Positions 45,976-55,229 of a stretch of 64,000 nt of DNA are shown here, piece after piece (the first letter of the stretch is position 1; every line of letters starts with the position of its first letter). The notes beneath the pieces were generated by a model that did not search any database, was not told the DNA's origin, and saw nothing but the letters and a program-made list of their open reading frames with translations. The DNA lies in the NCBI GenBank assembly GCA_033763895.1, contig JANRJQ010000011.1:1-64000 (forward strand). Reading direction: 5' to 3'. The position numbers were made by a program, and so were the translations under genes. Source of the DNA: Chloroherpetonaceae bacterium (GTDB taxonomy: Bacteria > Bacteroidota > Chlorobiia > Chlorobiales > Thermochlorobacteraceae).

Positions 45976-46650
45976 TTAGACCAGTCCTTGACGAATTGCC
46001 TTTGCAACCGCCTCAGATTTTGAATGGACATGAAGTTTTTCGTAAATGTTACGAGTATGATTCCGAACGGTTTCTGGGCTTAAAAAAAGCTTTTCAGCCA
46101 CATCACCGATTTTGAGCCCTTGGGAGAGGAGTTGAAGGACTTCTAATTCGCGTGTTGAAAGTGTTGTCGCTGGTGCTGTTGGCGCGTATTGTTGATACAT
46201 TAGTGCAATACGCTTTGCGACAATGGGTGTAAGTGGCATGCCGCCACTATTTGCATCTTTTAAAGCTTGCAAAATTTGCGAGGCTGGGGTGCGTTTTAAG
46301 ATATAACCGTTTGCACCTGCCATAATCGCGCGAGAAATGTGATGATCATCTTCAAATACCGTCATCATCACAATTTGAAGTGAAGGAAATTTTTCTTTCA
46401 GTAAAGGAATTCCTTCAATTCCCGATTTCCCCGGAAGCCCAATATCAAGCAAAAGAACATCGGCATCGGTTAAATCAAGTAGAGCAGATTCAATGGAGCT
46501 GAAGGTTCCGGCGCAATAAAATCCTGTTGAAATTGAAAGAAGCTCTGAAAGACCTTCACGAAACGCTTTATGATCTTCAATAACTGCGACACGAAGCTTA
46601 TCAGAAGGTTTTCGTTCTGATTTTGATTTTACTGGCGTTGCAGGTTGCAT
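45976..46650 (-). CDS. NarL/FixJ-family response regulator
   Basis: 224 residues. Receiver domain at ~18-140 with the acidic pocket at E25/D26, the phosphoacceptor Asp near 69 (DVLLLDIGLPG) and the switch Thr and Lys residues (MMTVF; LKRTPAS). A LuxR-type helix-turn-helix follows at ~160-224 (LSTRELEVLQLLSQGLK...SPETVRNHTRNIYEKL). No partner kinase adjoins it; the kinase at 56141 is LytS-type, a class that usually pairs with a different regulator type. It probably autoregulates or controls its divergent neighbour at 46782. Confidence 0.93.
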   Translation of the reverse strand: MQPATPVKSKSERKPSDKLRVAVIEDHKAFREGLSELLSISTGFYCAGTFSSIESALLDLTDADVLLLDIGLPGKSGIEGIPLLKEKFPSLQIVMMTVFEDDHHISRAIMAGANGYILKRTPASQILQALKDANSGGMPLTPIVAKRIALMYQQYAPTAPATTLSTRELEVLQLLSQGLKIGDVAEKLFLSPETVRNHTRNIYEKLHVHSKSEAVAKAIRQGLV

Positions 46651-46781
46651 TTTACAATAGTTAAATAAATGAAAAAGTAAGTTTGCAAATCCTGATTCGT
46701 TTTACAATGACACATTTGTGTTATTTTAAGAATTGAAATTTAATTGGTACCTCGTTCGGTTTCATCCATTGCAAAGAATTT

Positions 46782-47123
46782 ATGAAAGAAACGCAAGTGT
46801 ATTTGAGAACAGAACAACGCTGGAAGGGGCTTCAATTTCAAGCAGAAACGCGGTATCAGCCCAGTATGTATATAGCAAAAGTGGAATTTGAGGTTGAAAG
46901 CGGGATGAATGAAGATGATAAAGAAGCGTTTGCAAGTACGATCTTGAGGTTATTGGAAGAAAAGATGAAACTTGAATTTAAGAGGCAATTGGAAACAACG
47001 GAAGAAAAGCACGGGTTTCTTGAAACTTCAAGCCTTACGCGATTGTCGGAGCGGCTTGCCAGAGAATGTCAAAGGATTTCACAGAAGTACCGTGTGACGC
47101 AATTCAATTGTTCAATTGATTAA
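46782..47123 (+). CDS. hypothetical protein, 113 residues
   Basis: Soluble, charged. The N-terminal half is beta-like (VYLRTEQRWKGLQFQAETRYQPSMYIAKVEFEVE). The C-terminal half is helical (EAFASTILRLLEEKMKLEFKRQLE...LARECQRISQKY). Divergent from the response regulator with 131 bases between them, so it may be a target. Not recognised; the length and codon pattern make it a real gene. Confidence 0.65.
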   Translation: MKETQVYLRTEQRWKGLQFQAETRYQPSMYIAKVEFEVESGMNEDDKEAFASTILRLLEEKMKLEFKRQLETTEEKHGFLETSSLTRLSERLARECQRISQKYRVTQFNCSID

Positions 47124-47180
47124 AAGGTTTTTTGTACGTTTAGAACTGTTCGGTTTGAGTCACTTTCCCGGCATTTCATT

Positions 47181-47501
47181 ATGAAGAAATTCTTTAAGAA
47201 AGAAGCCACTGTGTTGGCTATTGTGTTATTTTCTTTTGGGCTGGCGGGATGCCTGCTTCAATCAGATGATATTTTTACACAAACCATAACTACATCTGGT
47301 AAGGTGGTTTTAGTTTCGAGTGATTCCGTAAGTTTTTACGGGTTACAATCGGATAACGGCCAAAATTATTACCCGGACTCATTAGAAAATCAATACAGAA
47401 TTAATAACCTAAGAGTGACTTTTTCAGGAAGAGTCAGATTTGATATCGAAAACAATTGGGGTCTTTTTATTGAACTCACTTCTGTTCGAACCGGAAACTA
47501 A
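47181..47501 (+). CDS. small lipoprotein of unknown function
   Basis: 106 residues with a lipoprotein signal: basic start KKFFKKE, hydrophobic AIVLFSFG, and lipobox LAGC at ~22-25. Asp in position +5 and the LLQSDD that follows do not give a retention rule for this phylum. The rest is small, hydrophilic and beta-rich. It starts 57 bases after the preceding gene and is followed by the NuoG-like gene. Likely an envelope protein; no family recognised. Confidence 0.75.
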   Translation: MKKFFKKEATVLAIVLFSFGLAGCLLQSDDIFTQTITTSGKVVLVSSDSVSFYGLQSDNGQNYYPDSLENQYRINNLRVTFSGRVRFDIENNWGLFIELTSVRTGN

Positions 47502-47537
47502 GGTTCGAAGCCGCTTTTTCAATTCATTAGTACAATT

Positions 47538-49310
47538 ATGCCAAAAGTATTTATCGACGGAAAAGAATTTGAAGCCAAAGCTCGGCAGACCATCATTCAA
47601 ATTGCAGATGGAATGAACTTAGGCGGAATCGAACAAGTCGATATTCCAAGGTTTTGCTACCATCCTGCACTGCCAGTTGCGGGAAATTGCAGAATGTGTT
47701 TGGTTGAAATGGGTACACCGAAAATCGACCCCGCTACAAAATCACCGGTATTGGGAGAAGACGGAAAGCCTGTGATAATGTGGGTTCCAAAACCAATCAC
47801 AGCCTGCTCAACTGAAATTTCAGATGGAATGCAAATTAAAACCCATCACACCTCACAAATGGTGAAAGATGCACAAAAAGGCGTTCTCGAATTTATTTTG
47901 ATTAATCATCCTCTTGACTGCCCCACCTGTGACCAAGCCGGAGAATGCCCACTCCAGCAAACAACTTACAAATACGGGCCTGAAGGCTCCCGATATGAAT
48001 TTGAAAAAGTTCACAAACCAAAGCGTGAAGCGTGGGGCGAAAAAATTACATTCGATGCAGAGCGATGTATCAATTGCACCCGTTGTGTGAGGTTTTACGA
48101 TGAATACACGAAATCGCATGAACTTGAAATTGTTCAACGCGGTTGGAATAATTATCCATATCCACCTGAGCCAGCGCGTCTGAATGATAACGCTTATGCA
48201 ATGAATGTGATTGACCTCTGTCCGGTGGGTGCGCTGACAAGCACCAGTCACCGATTTAAATCTCGGGTTTGGGAAATGTCTGCCACAGATACCATTTCGA
48301 TTAATGATGCCAGATGTAACAGTATTACCATCTGGGTTAGAGATAATAAGGTGATGCGCGTGACTTCACGCTTCAACCCAAATGTAAATGGTTACTTTAT
48401 CCCAGATGAAGATCGGTTGAACATTCAGTGGATTAATGAAAATCGAGCAAATGGCGCTTCGATTCATGAATCGGATGCACAAAAAAAAGTCAGTTGGAAA
48501 AATGCCATTCTAAAAGCGACCCATCTTTTGAGGCAATTCAAGCCAGAGCAAGTGGCCGTTATAGCTTCAGCAAAAGCCCCGCTTGAAGTAAACTATACTG
48601 CGAAAAAGCTTGCTCTTGAAATATTGAAAACGCCAAATCTTGATTTCATTCGACATGACCAAGGAGAGGATGATCAGCTTCTTATCCGCGCAGATAAAAC
48701 GCCAAACAGTGAAGGGTGCCGACTTTTGGGAATTGCCCCACAAGAAAATGGTGTGGGCGTCGATGATCTTGCAGAAGCAATTTCAGTCGGAAAAATTAAG
48801 TGTGTCATTGGCATTGAAGATGAAATGGAATCGATTCTTCCGCTTGATTCGGCACTCAAGCTCGACGCTTTAATTTTACTTCCATTTAACCTCACGAAAT
48901 TAACCGCACACGCCTCGGTGGTATTGCCTGCCGCAACCTTTGCTGAAAGCATCGGGGCATATGTCAATTTTGAAGGTGTGATTCAACTTTCAAAGCCGGC
49001 AAAAGCGTTGAAGTCTCAAAACCGCGAATTAATGAAAGAGATGGCAATGGCTCGCGGAGATCGGCATGTCACCCAATTTGACCACTGGAATAATGAGTCA
49101 AATAAAATTGATGCTCGCCCTTCTTGGGAAATTCTCGGTGAACTCATCATTGGGCTTGGTGGAGAGTTTAATTATAAAACCGCTCGTGAAATCTTCGCAA
49201 GTATGGCTAAAAAGTATTCGGCCTTGAATGGGTTAGACTATAAACTCATTGGAAAATATGGAATAAAACTTCAATCAGTAAACGGATCAGGAGCGACTGT
49301 TTCTGTTTAA
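47538..49310 (+). CDS. nuoG: NuoG-like iron-sulfur protein (complex I 75-kDa subunit-like)
   Basis: 590 residues, shorter than NuoG of ~700-900. A [2Fe-2S] ferredoxin domain has Cys 40, 51, 54 and 90. The His/Cys cluster follows as H124, C128, C131, C137. A [4Fe-4S] site is at C177, C180, C183 and C228. The following molybdopterin-like domain keeps its fold (EEDE-rich) but has lost the extra cluster cysteines (SINDARCNSITIWVRD). It can carry electrons from NADH or a flavoprotein, but nuoE and nuoF are not here. The gene next to it is etfA. NuoG or a related electron-transfer subunit; the complex is uncertain. Confidence 0.8.
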   Translation: MPKVFIDGKEFEAKARQTIIQIADGMNLGGIEQVDIPRFCYHPALPVAGNCRMCLVEMGTPKIDPATKSPVLGEDGKPVIMWVPKPITACSTEISDGMQIKTHHTSQMVKDAQKGVLEFILINHPLDCPTCDQAGECPLQQTTYKYGPEGSRYEFEKVHKPKREAWGEKITFDAERCINCTRCVRFYDEYTKSHELEIVQRGWNNYPYPPEPARLNDNAYAMNVIDLCPVGALTSTSHRFKSRVWEMSATDTISINDARCNSITIWVRDNKVMRVTSRFNPNVNGYFIPDEDRLNIQWINENRANGASIHESDAQKKVSWKNAILKATHLLRQFKPEQVAVIASAKAPLEVNYTAKKLALEILKTPNLDFIRHDQGEDDQLLIRADKTPNSEGCRLLGIAPQENGVGVDDLAEAISVGKIKCVIGIEDEMESILPLDSALKLDALILLPFNLTKLTAHASVVLPAATFAESIGAYVNFEGVIQLSKPAKALKSQNRELMKEMAMARGDRHVTQFDHWNNESNKIDARPSWEILGELIIGLGGEFNYKTAREIFASMAKKYSALNGLDYKLIGKYGIKLQSVNGSGATVSV

Positions 49311-49384
49311 CGATTCAAAGGCAATGGACATTAGAACATTTAGACTTTTTTATATCATTATGACAATTTGAAAAACGAAATTTT

Positions 49385-50350
49385 ATGAAAGCTTGTGTAT
49401 TCATCGAACAAAGAAGCGGAAAAATTAAAAGTGCCTCGCTCGAAGCACTTTCAAAAGCATGCGAACTCTCATCAGGTAATGTAACTGCTATTTTGATTGG
49501 CGATAATGGAATTGAGGCACAGGCAAATTTGCTTGGAAAATATGGTGCAAAGAAAGTCAATGTGTTTCAAAATGAAACGCTCAGACTTTATGCCGCTTCA
49601 GCTTACACAAAGCTGGTTTCAAAAGTCATGTTGGAAGCCGGTGCAACCGATTTATTTTTTGCCTCAACATCGCTTGGGAAGGATTTGGCGCCAAGGGTTG
49701 CCGTTCGGTTGGGTGCCGGTGTGGCAAGTGATTGTATCGAGTTACTCATGACCAATGGAAATGTACAGGCAAAACGCTATGCCTATTCGGGAAAAGCGAT
49801 AGCAACAGTTGAATTGAAATCTGAATTAAAAATTTATACCCTTCGCCCGAATGTATTTCCACAAGTTGAAACACCGGTAGAGCCTGAGATCACAGTTTCT
49901 GCTTTTAACCCTGAAACTGCCGATTTGAAAGAGATGGTAAAGGAAATTATCGAATCGTCGGGTAAGCTTGATGTTTCAGAAGCGGATATTGTCGTCAGTG
50001 GCGGCCGCGGGTTAAAGGAACCATCGAATTTTGTGCTGGTTGAAAATTTAGCAAATGCGCTTGGTGGGGCGGTTGGTGCAAGTCGGGCGGTGGTCGATGC
50101 AGGATGGAGACCTCATGAAGAGCAAGTGGGGCAAACTGGAAAAGTGGTTTCTCCAAAGCTGTACATTGCAGTGGGAATTTCCGGTGCTGTTCAACACCTT
50201 GCGGGAATGACTGCCTCGAAGGTTATTGTAGCTATCAATAAAGATAAGGATGCGCCAATATTTCAAATCGCGGATTACGGAATCGTCGGCGATGCGCTCG
50301 AAGTGCTTCCTGCCCTGACCGAAGAATTCAAGAAAATTTTGCAAAACTGA
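49385..50350 (+). CDS. etfA: electron transfer flavoprotein alpha subunit
   Basis: 321 residues. Carries FAD and passes electrons from dehydrogenases toward the quinone pool or a ferredoxin partner. The FAD-binding C-terminal region is intact: VVSGGRGLKEPSNF, then VGASRAVVDAGWRPHEEQVGQTG, then LYIAVGISGAVQHLAGM, near 205-280. The etfB partner is not next to it in this window. It starts 74 bases after the NuoG-like gene. Because the two genes are adjacent, they could be in one transcript. Confidence 0.93.
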   Translation: MKACVFIEQRSGKIKSASLEALSKACELSSGNVTAILIGDNGIEAQANLLGKYGAKKVNVFQNETLRLYAASAYTKLVSKVMLEAGATDLFFASTSLGKDLAPRVAVRLGAGVASDCIELLMTNGNVQAKRYAYSGKAIATVELKSELKIYTLRPNVFPQVETPVEPEITVSAFNPETADLKEMVKEIIESSGKLDVSEADIVVSGGRGLKEPSNFVLVENLANALGGAVGASRAVVDAGWRPHEEQVGQTGKVVSPKLYIAVGISGAVQHLAGMTASKVIVAINKDKDAPIFQIADYGIVGDALEVLPALTEEFKKILQN

Positions 50351-50566
50351 TTGACGAAACGAATTTCTTTGGTTTAGATTAACGAGTTATGTCAAATTCA
50401 GAGAAACAATTAAGATTGGCTTTTTTACCATTAAAGAAGTTCGTTTTTGAATTCAATAAGTGAAGAAAAAATCGGGCTGAAATTCAGATTCCATTTTAGC
50501 GATTCCTTAAGTAACTTATCCGTTCAATTGATTCATCGATTTTGGTGACGATTTGAACATTTACCT

Positions 50567-51172
50567 ATGAAGAAAATCCAAGTTGATATTTTGGGGCTTT
50601 CAACAAGCCCCCACAACCAAGGGGCTTATGCACTTATTTTATTTGAAATTGGAGGGAAAAGAAAACTCCCGATCATTATCGGCGGCTTTGAAGCTCAAGC
50701 AATCGCCTTGAAGCTTGAAAACATTAAAGCTCCTCGACCGTTCACACACGATTTAATTCGATCCTTAACGGAAACCTTCAGCATTACCGTTTCGGAGGTG
50801 ATGATAGATGAACTTCGTAATGAAACATTTTACGCTAAAGTGGTTTGTGAACTTTCAGGAATGATTCATGAAATTGATGCTCGCCCAAGCGACGCAATCG
50901 CGCTTGCCGTTCGGTGCGACGCCCCAATTTTCGTTTCAGAAGAAGTCATGAACGAAGCAGGAATAATTGATGAAAAAGGAGAATCGCAATCAGGGTTTGG
51001 GATTGGCGTGGAGCGGAAATCAGGGACTCCGGCACTTACAACCCCTGCACCCAATACCAATAAACTTGACGAATTAAATATACAACTCAAAGAGGCGATT
51101 CAACAGGAAGATTACGAAAAAGCCGCCCGAATTCGAGATGAAATCAAAAAACTCGGTGGAGAAGCCAATTAA
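50567..51172 (+). CDS. bifunctional nuclease family protein with UvrB/UvrC motif
   Basis: 201 residues. Residues ~1-140 are the DUF151/BFN domain (VDILGLSTSPHNQGAYALIL...LPIIIGGFEAQAIALKLE...IDARPSDAIALAVRCDAPIF). Residues ~165-198 are a UvrB/UvrC-type coiled-coil motif (LKEAIQQEDYEKAARIRDEIKKL). The family has been described as a nuclease acting on RNA and DNA, but the role in vivo is unclear. Typical fusion in Bacteroidota and Chlorobi. Confidence 0.9.
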   Translation: MKKIQVDILGLSTSPHNQGAYALILFEIGGKRKLPIIIGGFEAQAIALKLENIKAPRPFTHDLIRSLTETFSITVSEVMIDELRNETFYAKVVCELSGMIHEIDARPSDAIALAVRCDAPIFVSEEVMNEAGIIDEKGESQSGFGIGVERKSGTPALTTPAPNTNKLDELNIQLKEAIQQEDYEKAARIRDEIKKLGGEAN

Positions 51173-51211
51173 CCGCCAAGGATTAATCCTCAAAATTGTA
51201 GTCAGTACCAA

Positions 51212-52219
51212 ATGATTCGTGTCGTTCCTTACAGCCCGGAGTATTACGAACTTTGGGAAAATTTTGTCGCTGAGTCAAATAACGGTACCTTATTTCATCG
51301 ACTTAAGTTTTTAGACTATCACCCCGAAAATCGTTTTGCGTTTCATCATTTGCTTTTCTTTCAAAGAGAAAAACTTGTTGCCGTTCTGCCCGCGGCTTTG
51401 ACCGAAGAAAATACTTGCCTAGAGTCACCCATTGGGGCAAGTTACGGCGGGTTGGTGGTGAAGGATATGAAGTATCATGAGCACGAGCCGATTGTCGATG
51501 CTCTCACAAACTATGCGGTGAGTAGCGGGTTAACAAAGATTCGATTAACCACTGCACCCTTTATCTACCAAAAAAAACTGACCCAAAACCTCGATTATGC
51601 TTTGGCTTACAAAGGATATCACTTTGAGCGTCATTATATTTCTCATGCTATTCCCCTTGAGCAAACGTCTGACTTTACAGCGCATTTTTCACCAACAGCA
51701 CGGCGCTATATTCATCAATGTGAGCGGAATCAAGACCTCATTGTTGAACTTGCTCAAAATCAAAAGGGATTTGAGGAGTTCTATCCAATTTTGCTCGAAA
51801 ATAAGGCCCGACATAATGCAAAGCCCACCCACACTTTTGAAGAAATTTTAAGACTCAAAGAATTTTTCCCCAATTCCATTCACTTATTTTTGGTTCGCTA
51901 TAAAGGAAAAGCGATCGGTGGCTCGTTGCTTTTTGATAGTAATGAACAGGTGACCCTTTGTTTTTACAATATGTTGCTTTACGAATTCAATTATCTACAC
52001 CCGATCCACTATGTGATGGATAAAGTGACCAAGTGGGCAATTCAACGAAAATTTCGTTACGTTGATATTGGTGTTTCTCAAAATACCGCCGCAGAAAACC
52101 AAATGACACCGGCATATTCACTAATCGAATTCAAAGAAAAATTCTGCTCAACCGGAATACTCAGAAGCACATTTATCAAGCATTTTAATAACACTGACAG
52201 GAGTAACAAGTTATGGTAA
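51212..52219 (+). CDS. FemAB/GNAT-type acyltransferase
   Basis: 335 residues. A two-domain GNAT fold like that of the FemAB-related/BioF2-like family: the N-terminal half LFHRLKFLDYHPENRF, and the C-terminal half with FEEFYPILLENKARHNAKPTH and FLVRYKGKAIGGSLLFDSNEQVTLCFYN. Members add amino acids or acyl groups to peptides or polysaccharides. It overlaps the next gene by seven bases, so translation is coupled. Acceptor unknown. Confidence 0.8.
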   Translation: MIRVVPYSPEYYELWENFVAESNNGTLFHRLKFLDYHPENRFAFHHLLFFQREKLVAVLPAALTEENTCLESPIGASYGGLVVKDMKYHEHEPIVDALTNYAVSSGLTKIRLTTAPFIYQKKLTQNLDYALAYKGYHFERHYISHAIPLEQTSDFTAHFSPTARRYIHQCERNQDLIVELAQNQKGFEEFYPILLENKARHNAKPTHTFEEILRLKEFFPNSIHLFLVRYKGKAIGGSLLFDSNEQVTLCFYNMLLYEFNYLHPIHYVMDKVTKWAIQRKFRYVDIGVSQNTAAENQMTPAYSLIEFKEKFCSTGILRSTFIKHFNNTDRSNKLW

Positions 52220-52620
52220 AAAGAATTGATCATATCGCGATAGCAGTGAAAAGCATTGCTGAAACACTTTCAACCTACAAAATGCTCATCGATGAAGGCG
52301 TGGCTCATGTCAGTGAAGAGGTCGTTGAAGCTCAAAAAGTTAAAGTGGCTTTTTTGACCATTGGCGATACAAAAATCGAATTTCTTGAACCACTTTCACC
52401 GGAAAGTACGGTTGCAAAATTTTTAGAAAAAAGAGGTGAAGGGCTTCATCACCTTGCTTTGGAGACAACCGATATCCATCAAGAAGTGACACGAATTGGA
52501 AGTAAAGGATTTGAAGTACTAAATGAACCACGCCCGGGTGCTGAAGGAAAAGTCGTTAGTTTTATTAATCCGAAAGGGACAAGCCGGGTTTTGATTGAAT
52601 TGGTTGGCGATCCAAGGTAA
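52213..52620 (+). CDS. mce: methylmalonyl-CoA epimerase
   Basis: 135 residues, VOC fold. Converts (R)- to (S)-methylmalonyl-CoA. Metal ligands fit: His in IDHIAIAV, Glu in IEFLEPL, His in EGLHHLALE and the terminal Glu in LIELVGD. LEPLSPES and KFLEKRGEGLHH are typical. The methylmalonyl-CoA mutase is not in this window. It is the second gene of a coupled pair. Confidence 0.9.
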   Translation: MVKRIDHIAIAVKSIAETLSTYKMLIDEGVAHVSEEVVEAQKVKVAFLTIGDTKIEFLEPLSPESTVAKFLEKRGEGLHHLALETTDIHQEVTRIGSKGFEVLNEPRPGAEGKVVSFINPKGTSRVLIELVGDPR

Positions 52621-52677
52621 CCTATTGGAATTAGAATTGGCAAAAAAAGTTGGCTTCAAAATTCAATTGCAAAGGTT

Positions 52678-53001
52678 ATGAGTGATCAAAAAATGTTTGT
52701 TGCCGTAGGCGAATATTTAAAACCACTTTCTGAGGTAGAAGCTCATTATTCAAAACATAGTGAGTGGCTTGTTAGAAATTATGAATCCGGTGCTTTTTTA
52801 GCATCGGGTCGCCAGTTTCCACCGACAGGAGGGTTAATTTTGGCGAAAGCCAGTTCTCTGGCCCAAGCAACCACACTTTTCGAAGAAGATCCCTTAGTCC
52901 ATCTTGGAATTGCACGGTATTCGCTTATCGAATTTACGCCCGGAGACTTTCCTCGCCGCTCGCCGGAATTCGATGCATTTTTCAAAAAAGCCATTAAGTA
53001 A
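52678..53001 (+). CDS. YCII-domain protein
   Basis: 107 residues. A dimeric ferredoxin-like fold with the YCII hallmarks: YLKPLSEVEAHYSKHSEWL near 12-30, an active His, then GAFLASGRQFPPTGGLIL and FEEDPLVHLGIARYSLIEFTPG. The family includes dehalogenase- or oxygenase-like activities, but the reaction here is unknown. It starts 57 bases after the epimerase and may be cotranscribed. Confidence 0.85.
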   Translation: MSDQKMFVAVGEYLKPLSEVEAHYSKHSEWLVRNYESGAFLASGRQFPPTGGLILAKASSLAQATTLFEEDPLVHLGIARYSLIEFTPGDFPRRSPEFDAFFKKAIK

Positions 53002-53003
53002 TA

Positions 53004-53702
53004 ATGGGTGGACTGAATAAGCTCATGCCGAACTGGGGCCGCTTTATCATAGGTTTTCTGCTACTCTTGAGTCTCAATGTGAGTTTAGGGCTTTCCCAAA
53101 AAATACCTTCTTCATTTCGGATTGCTCGATTAAAGTATGCCGGTGGGGGCGATTGGTATAATGACCCCTCGGCAGTGCCAAATTTGATGCGATTTATCCG
53201 AGAAAAAACAGGTGTCGTTACGCCGGAAAAGGAAGAAACGGTCGATGCCTCAAGTCCGCAAATATTCCAATACGCCGTTCTCTTTATGACCGGGCACGGG
53301 AATATCAAATTTTCTGAATCTGAACTTGCTAATCTGCGTGCATACCTCAATGCAGGAGGGTTTATCTATGCCGATGACGATTACGGAATGGATAAGAGCT
53401 TTAGGCGTGAAATGAAACGGCTTCTTCCTGAAAGCCCTTTGGTTGAAATTCCTTACACTCACCCTATCTACAACAAGTTCTACAAGTTTCCGAACGGACT
53501 TCCGAAAATTCACGAGCACGACGGCAAAGCCCCCGTAGGAATGGGGGCTTTTATCGGAAATCGAATGGTGATTTTTTACTCGTATGAAAGTAACCCGAGT
53601 GACGGGTGGGCAGACATTGATGTTCATAACGACTCTCCCGAAAAGCGCGAAGAAGCCTTTCGAATAGGCACGAATATCATCCTCTTCGCGATTTCATACT
53701 AA
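53004..53702 (+). CDS. exported DUF4159-domain protein
   Basis: 232 residues. A signal peptide or N-terminal anchor (GRFIIGFLLLLSLNVSLGLSQ) is followed by RIARLKYAGGGDWYNDPSAVPN and FMTGHGNIKFSESELANLRAYLNAGGFIYADDDYG (near 95-130), the core of DUF4159. Such proteins often resemble flavin- or class I glutamine-amidotransferase-like folds and occur in envelope or TPR-containing gene groups. It begins two bases after the previous stop. The stop abuts the stop of the convergent TPR gene. Confidence 0.85.
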   Translation: MGGLNKLMPNWGRFIIGFLLLLSLNVSLGLSQKIPSSFRIARLKYAGGGDWYNDPSAVPNLMRFIREKTGVVTPEKEETVDASSPQIFQYAVLFMTGHGNIKFSESELANLRAYLNAGGFIYADDDYGMDKSFRREMKRLLPESPLVEIPYTHPIYNKFYKFPNGLPKIHEHDGKAPVGMGAFIGNRMVIFYSYESNPSDGWADIDVHNDSPEKREEAFRIGTNIILFAISY

Positions 53703-55184
53703 TCATTTCTTGGGAACAGCACCCGATCCGGATATGGTATTAAGTTTCTTTAAATAGCCATCAAGCCTTAACAAAAAGGAATTAATTTCGCCAAGTAACT
53801 CTCTACGGCGAGCAAAGTTTGAATCCTGCCCTGTGCCAATGCCCATATACTCGAATTCCTGAACCCGTTGATTAATCTCAAGCGATATTTCTGAAACGGT
53901 TGAATCTCTCATCACCAATGCCTGTTGCTTAAGGATATAATTCAAGCAAGCTAGTGTTATCTGTCCACTTCTCATCGTGTTTAGCATAAATGAATTGCAA
54001 AGATCGGGTGTGATTAAAACACTTTCCGCCTGCCGGGATCGTGCTAAACCGATATTTCCATTGGTTAGGGCAATTGATGCATTTGAAACAACATTGAAAC
54101 CAAGTTTTGTAATCTTTTTCGAAATCGCAACGGCTTCTTGAAATGCCGCAGGATCTGCACGAACAATATATTCGCCATCCTTTAATTCATTGGTTGAAGA
54201 GCTTGATGATGAATTCGAGACAATAGGGTTTCCCTCTGAACTGCAATATTCATCAAGCAGAGTTTCAGCGGCGACATACCCTAAAAGACGAGATTCTACA
54301 AAATCTTTACAGGCCTCGTTTATCAATTTCATTTCAATTTTGACACTTCCTCTGTAAAAATATGCGACGGCATAGCGGGGGTTTAAGATGATGGCACTGT
54401 CAAGATCGGGTAGAGCGGAGAATATTTTTTTTAGCCTGATTTTAGACATCGCTCGATGATAAAAGTACACATCTCGCCGTTTTAATCGAATGGCTTCTGA
54501 GATATTCTGAATAGACTCTTCATACCGTTTTTGTCCATAACAAATTAACCCAAGATAAAGGTAATTCTCCGCATCAGTTTTTTTTTGGTTTGCGGTTTCA
54601 AAGGCAACGTAGGCTTCGTCATACTGCAATAGCTTTAGCAAAGAGAGTCCTAATTCAAAATAAACGCCGGTGAAATCGGGAGAGAGAGAAATCGTTTTCT
54701 TAAAATTTTCAATAGCGATCGAGTGGTCTCCAATAAGAGCATTAAGAAAACCTTGATAGTACCAAATATTTGGGTTGTTGGGTTGATGCTTTGAGGCTCT
54801 TACAAAGTCGGCTAATGAAGCAAAGTAGGAGGCTCGTTCGAGATAGAAAACACCGCGGTAAAAGTAGCCATCTGCAGATTCGGGCTTTAATCGAATGGCT
54901 TGGTTAAAATCCTCAAGTGCGCCAAGTGAATCCATAATCCGCTGTTTGGCGAAGCCCCTTTTCAGGTAAGCCTCTACAACGCTGCTATCTCTTAAGAGAG
55001 TTTCCGAATATACCTGAATTGCTTCCTGAAAAGCATTTCTATCAAGAAGCAATTTCCCTGTTTGAAGTTTTGTCTCAAGCGACTCTTGAGCAAATAACGG
55101 AGTGAAGGTGTAAATGAAAAAAATCAGAACCGAAAAATAAACGCGTTGAGAACGCATCAGCAGAAGATGAGAGTATAAATTCAT
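53703..55184 (-). CDS. exported TPR-repeat protein
   Basis: 493 residues from ATG at 55184; ATG at 55157 is an equally good start with the signal peptide RVYFSVLIFFIYTFTPLFAQ. About eight to nine TPR units run from residue ~45 to ~320 (FQEAIQVYSETLLRDSSVVEAYLKRG; ALEDFNQAIRLKPESADGYFYRG; IAIENFKKTISLSPDFTGVYFELG). The C-terminal 150 residues are a separate helical domain. It probably acts in the periplasm as a protein-binding scaffold. Convergent with the DUF4159 gene with zero spacing. Confidence 0.85.
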   Translation of the reverse strand: MNLYSHLLLMRSQRVYFSVLIFFIYTFTPLFAQESLETKLQTGKLLLDRNAFQEAIQVYSETLLRDSSVVEAYLKRGFAKQRIMDSLGALEDFNQAIRLKPESADGYFYRGVFYLERASYFASLADFVRASKHQPNNPNIWYYQGFLNALIGDHSIAIENFKKTISLSPDFTGVYFELGLSLLKLLQYDEAYVAFETANQKKTDAENYLYLGLICYGQKRYEESIQNISEAIRLKRRDVYFYHRAMSKIRLKKIFSALPDLDSAIILNPRYAVAYFYRGSVKIEMKLINEACKDFVESRLLGYVAAETLLDEYCSSEGNPIVSNSSSSSSTNELKDGEYIVRADPAAFQEAVAISKKITKLGFNVVSNASIALTNGNIGLARSRQAESVLITPDLCNSFMLNTMRSGQITLACLNYILKQQALVMRDSTVSEISLEINQRVQEFEYMGIGTGQDSNFARRRELLGEINSFLLRLDGYLKKLNTISGSGAVPKK

Positions 55185-55229
55185 AAAACAATTGGTTAAG
55201 CAAACAACTTTTGTACCTCTCAATTTACC

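Noticed and set aside
47853-48251. 132-codon minus-strand frame inside the NuoG-like gene
   Set aside because: Shadow of conserved cysteine-rich coding sequence; unusual composition and no start signals.
50389-50463. 24-codon frame (MSNSEKQLRLAFLPL...) between etfA and the nuclease gene
   Set aside because: Too short and no supporting signal; recorded only as a possible leader peptide.
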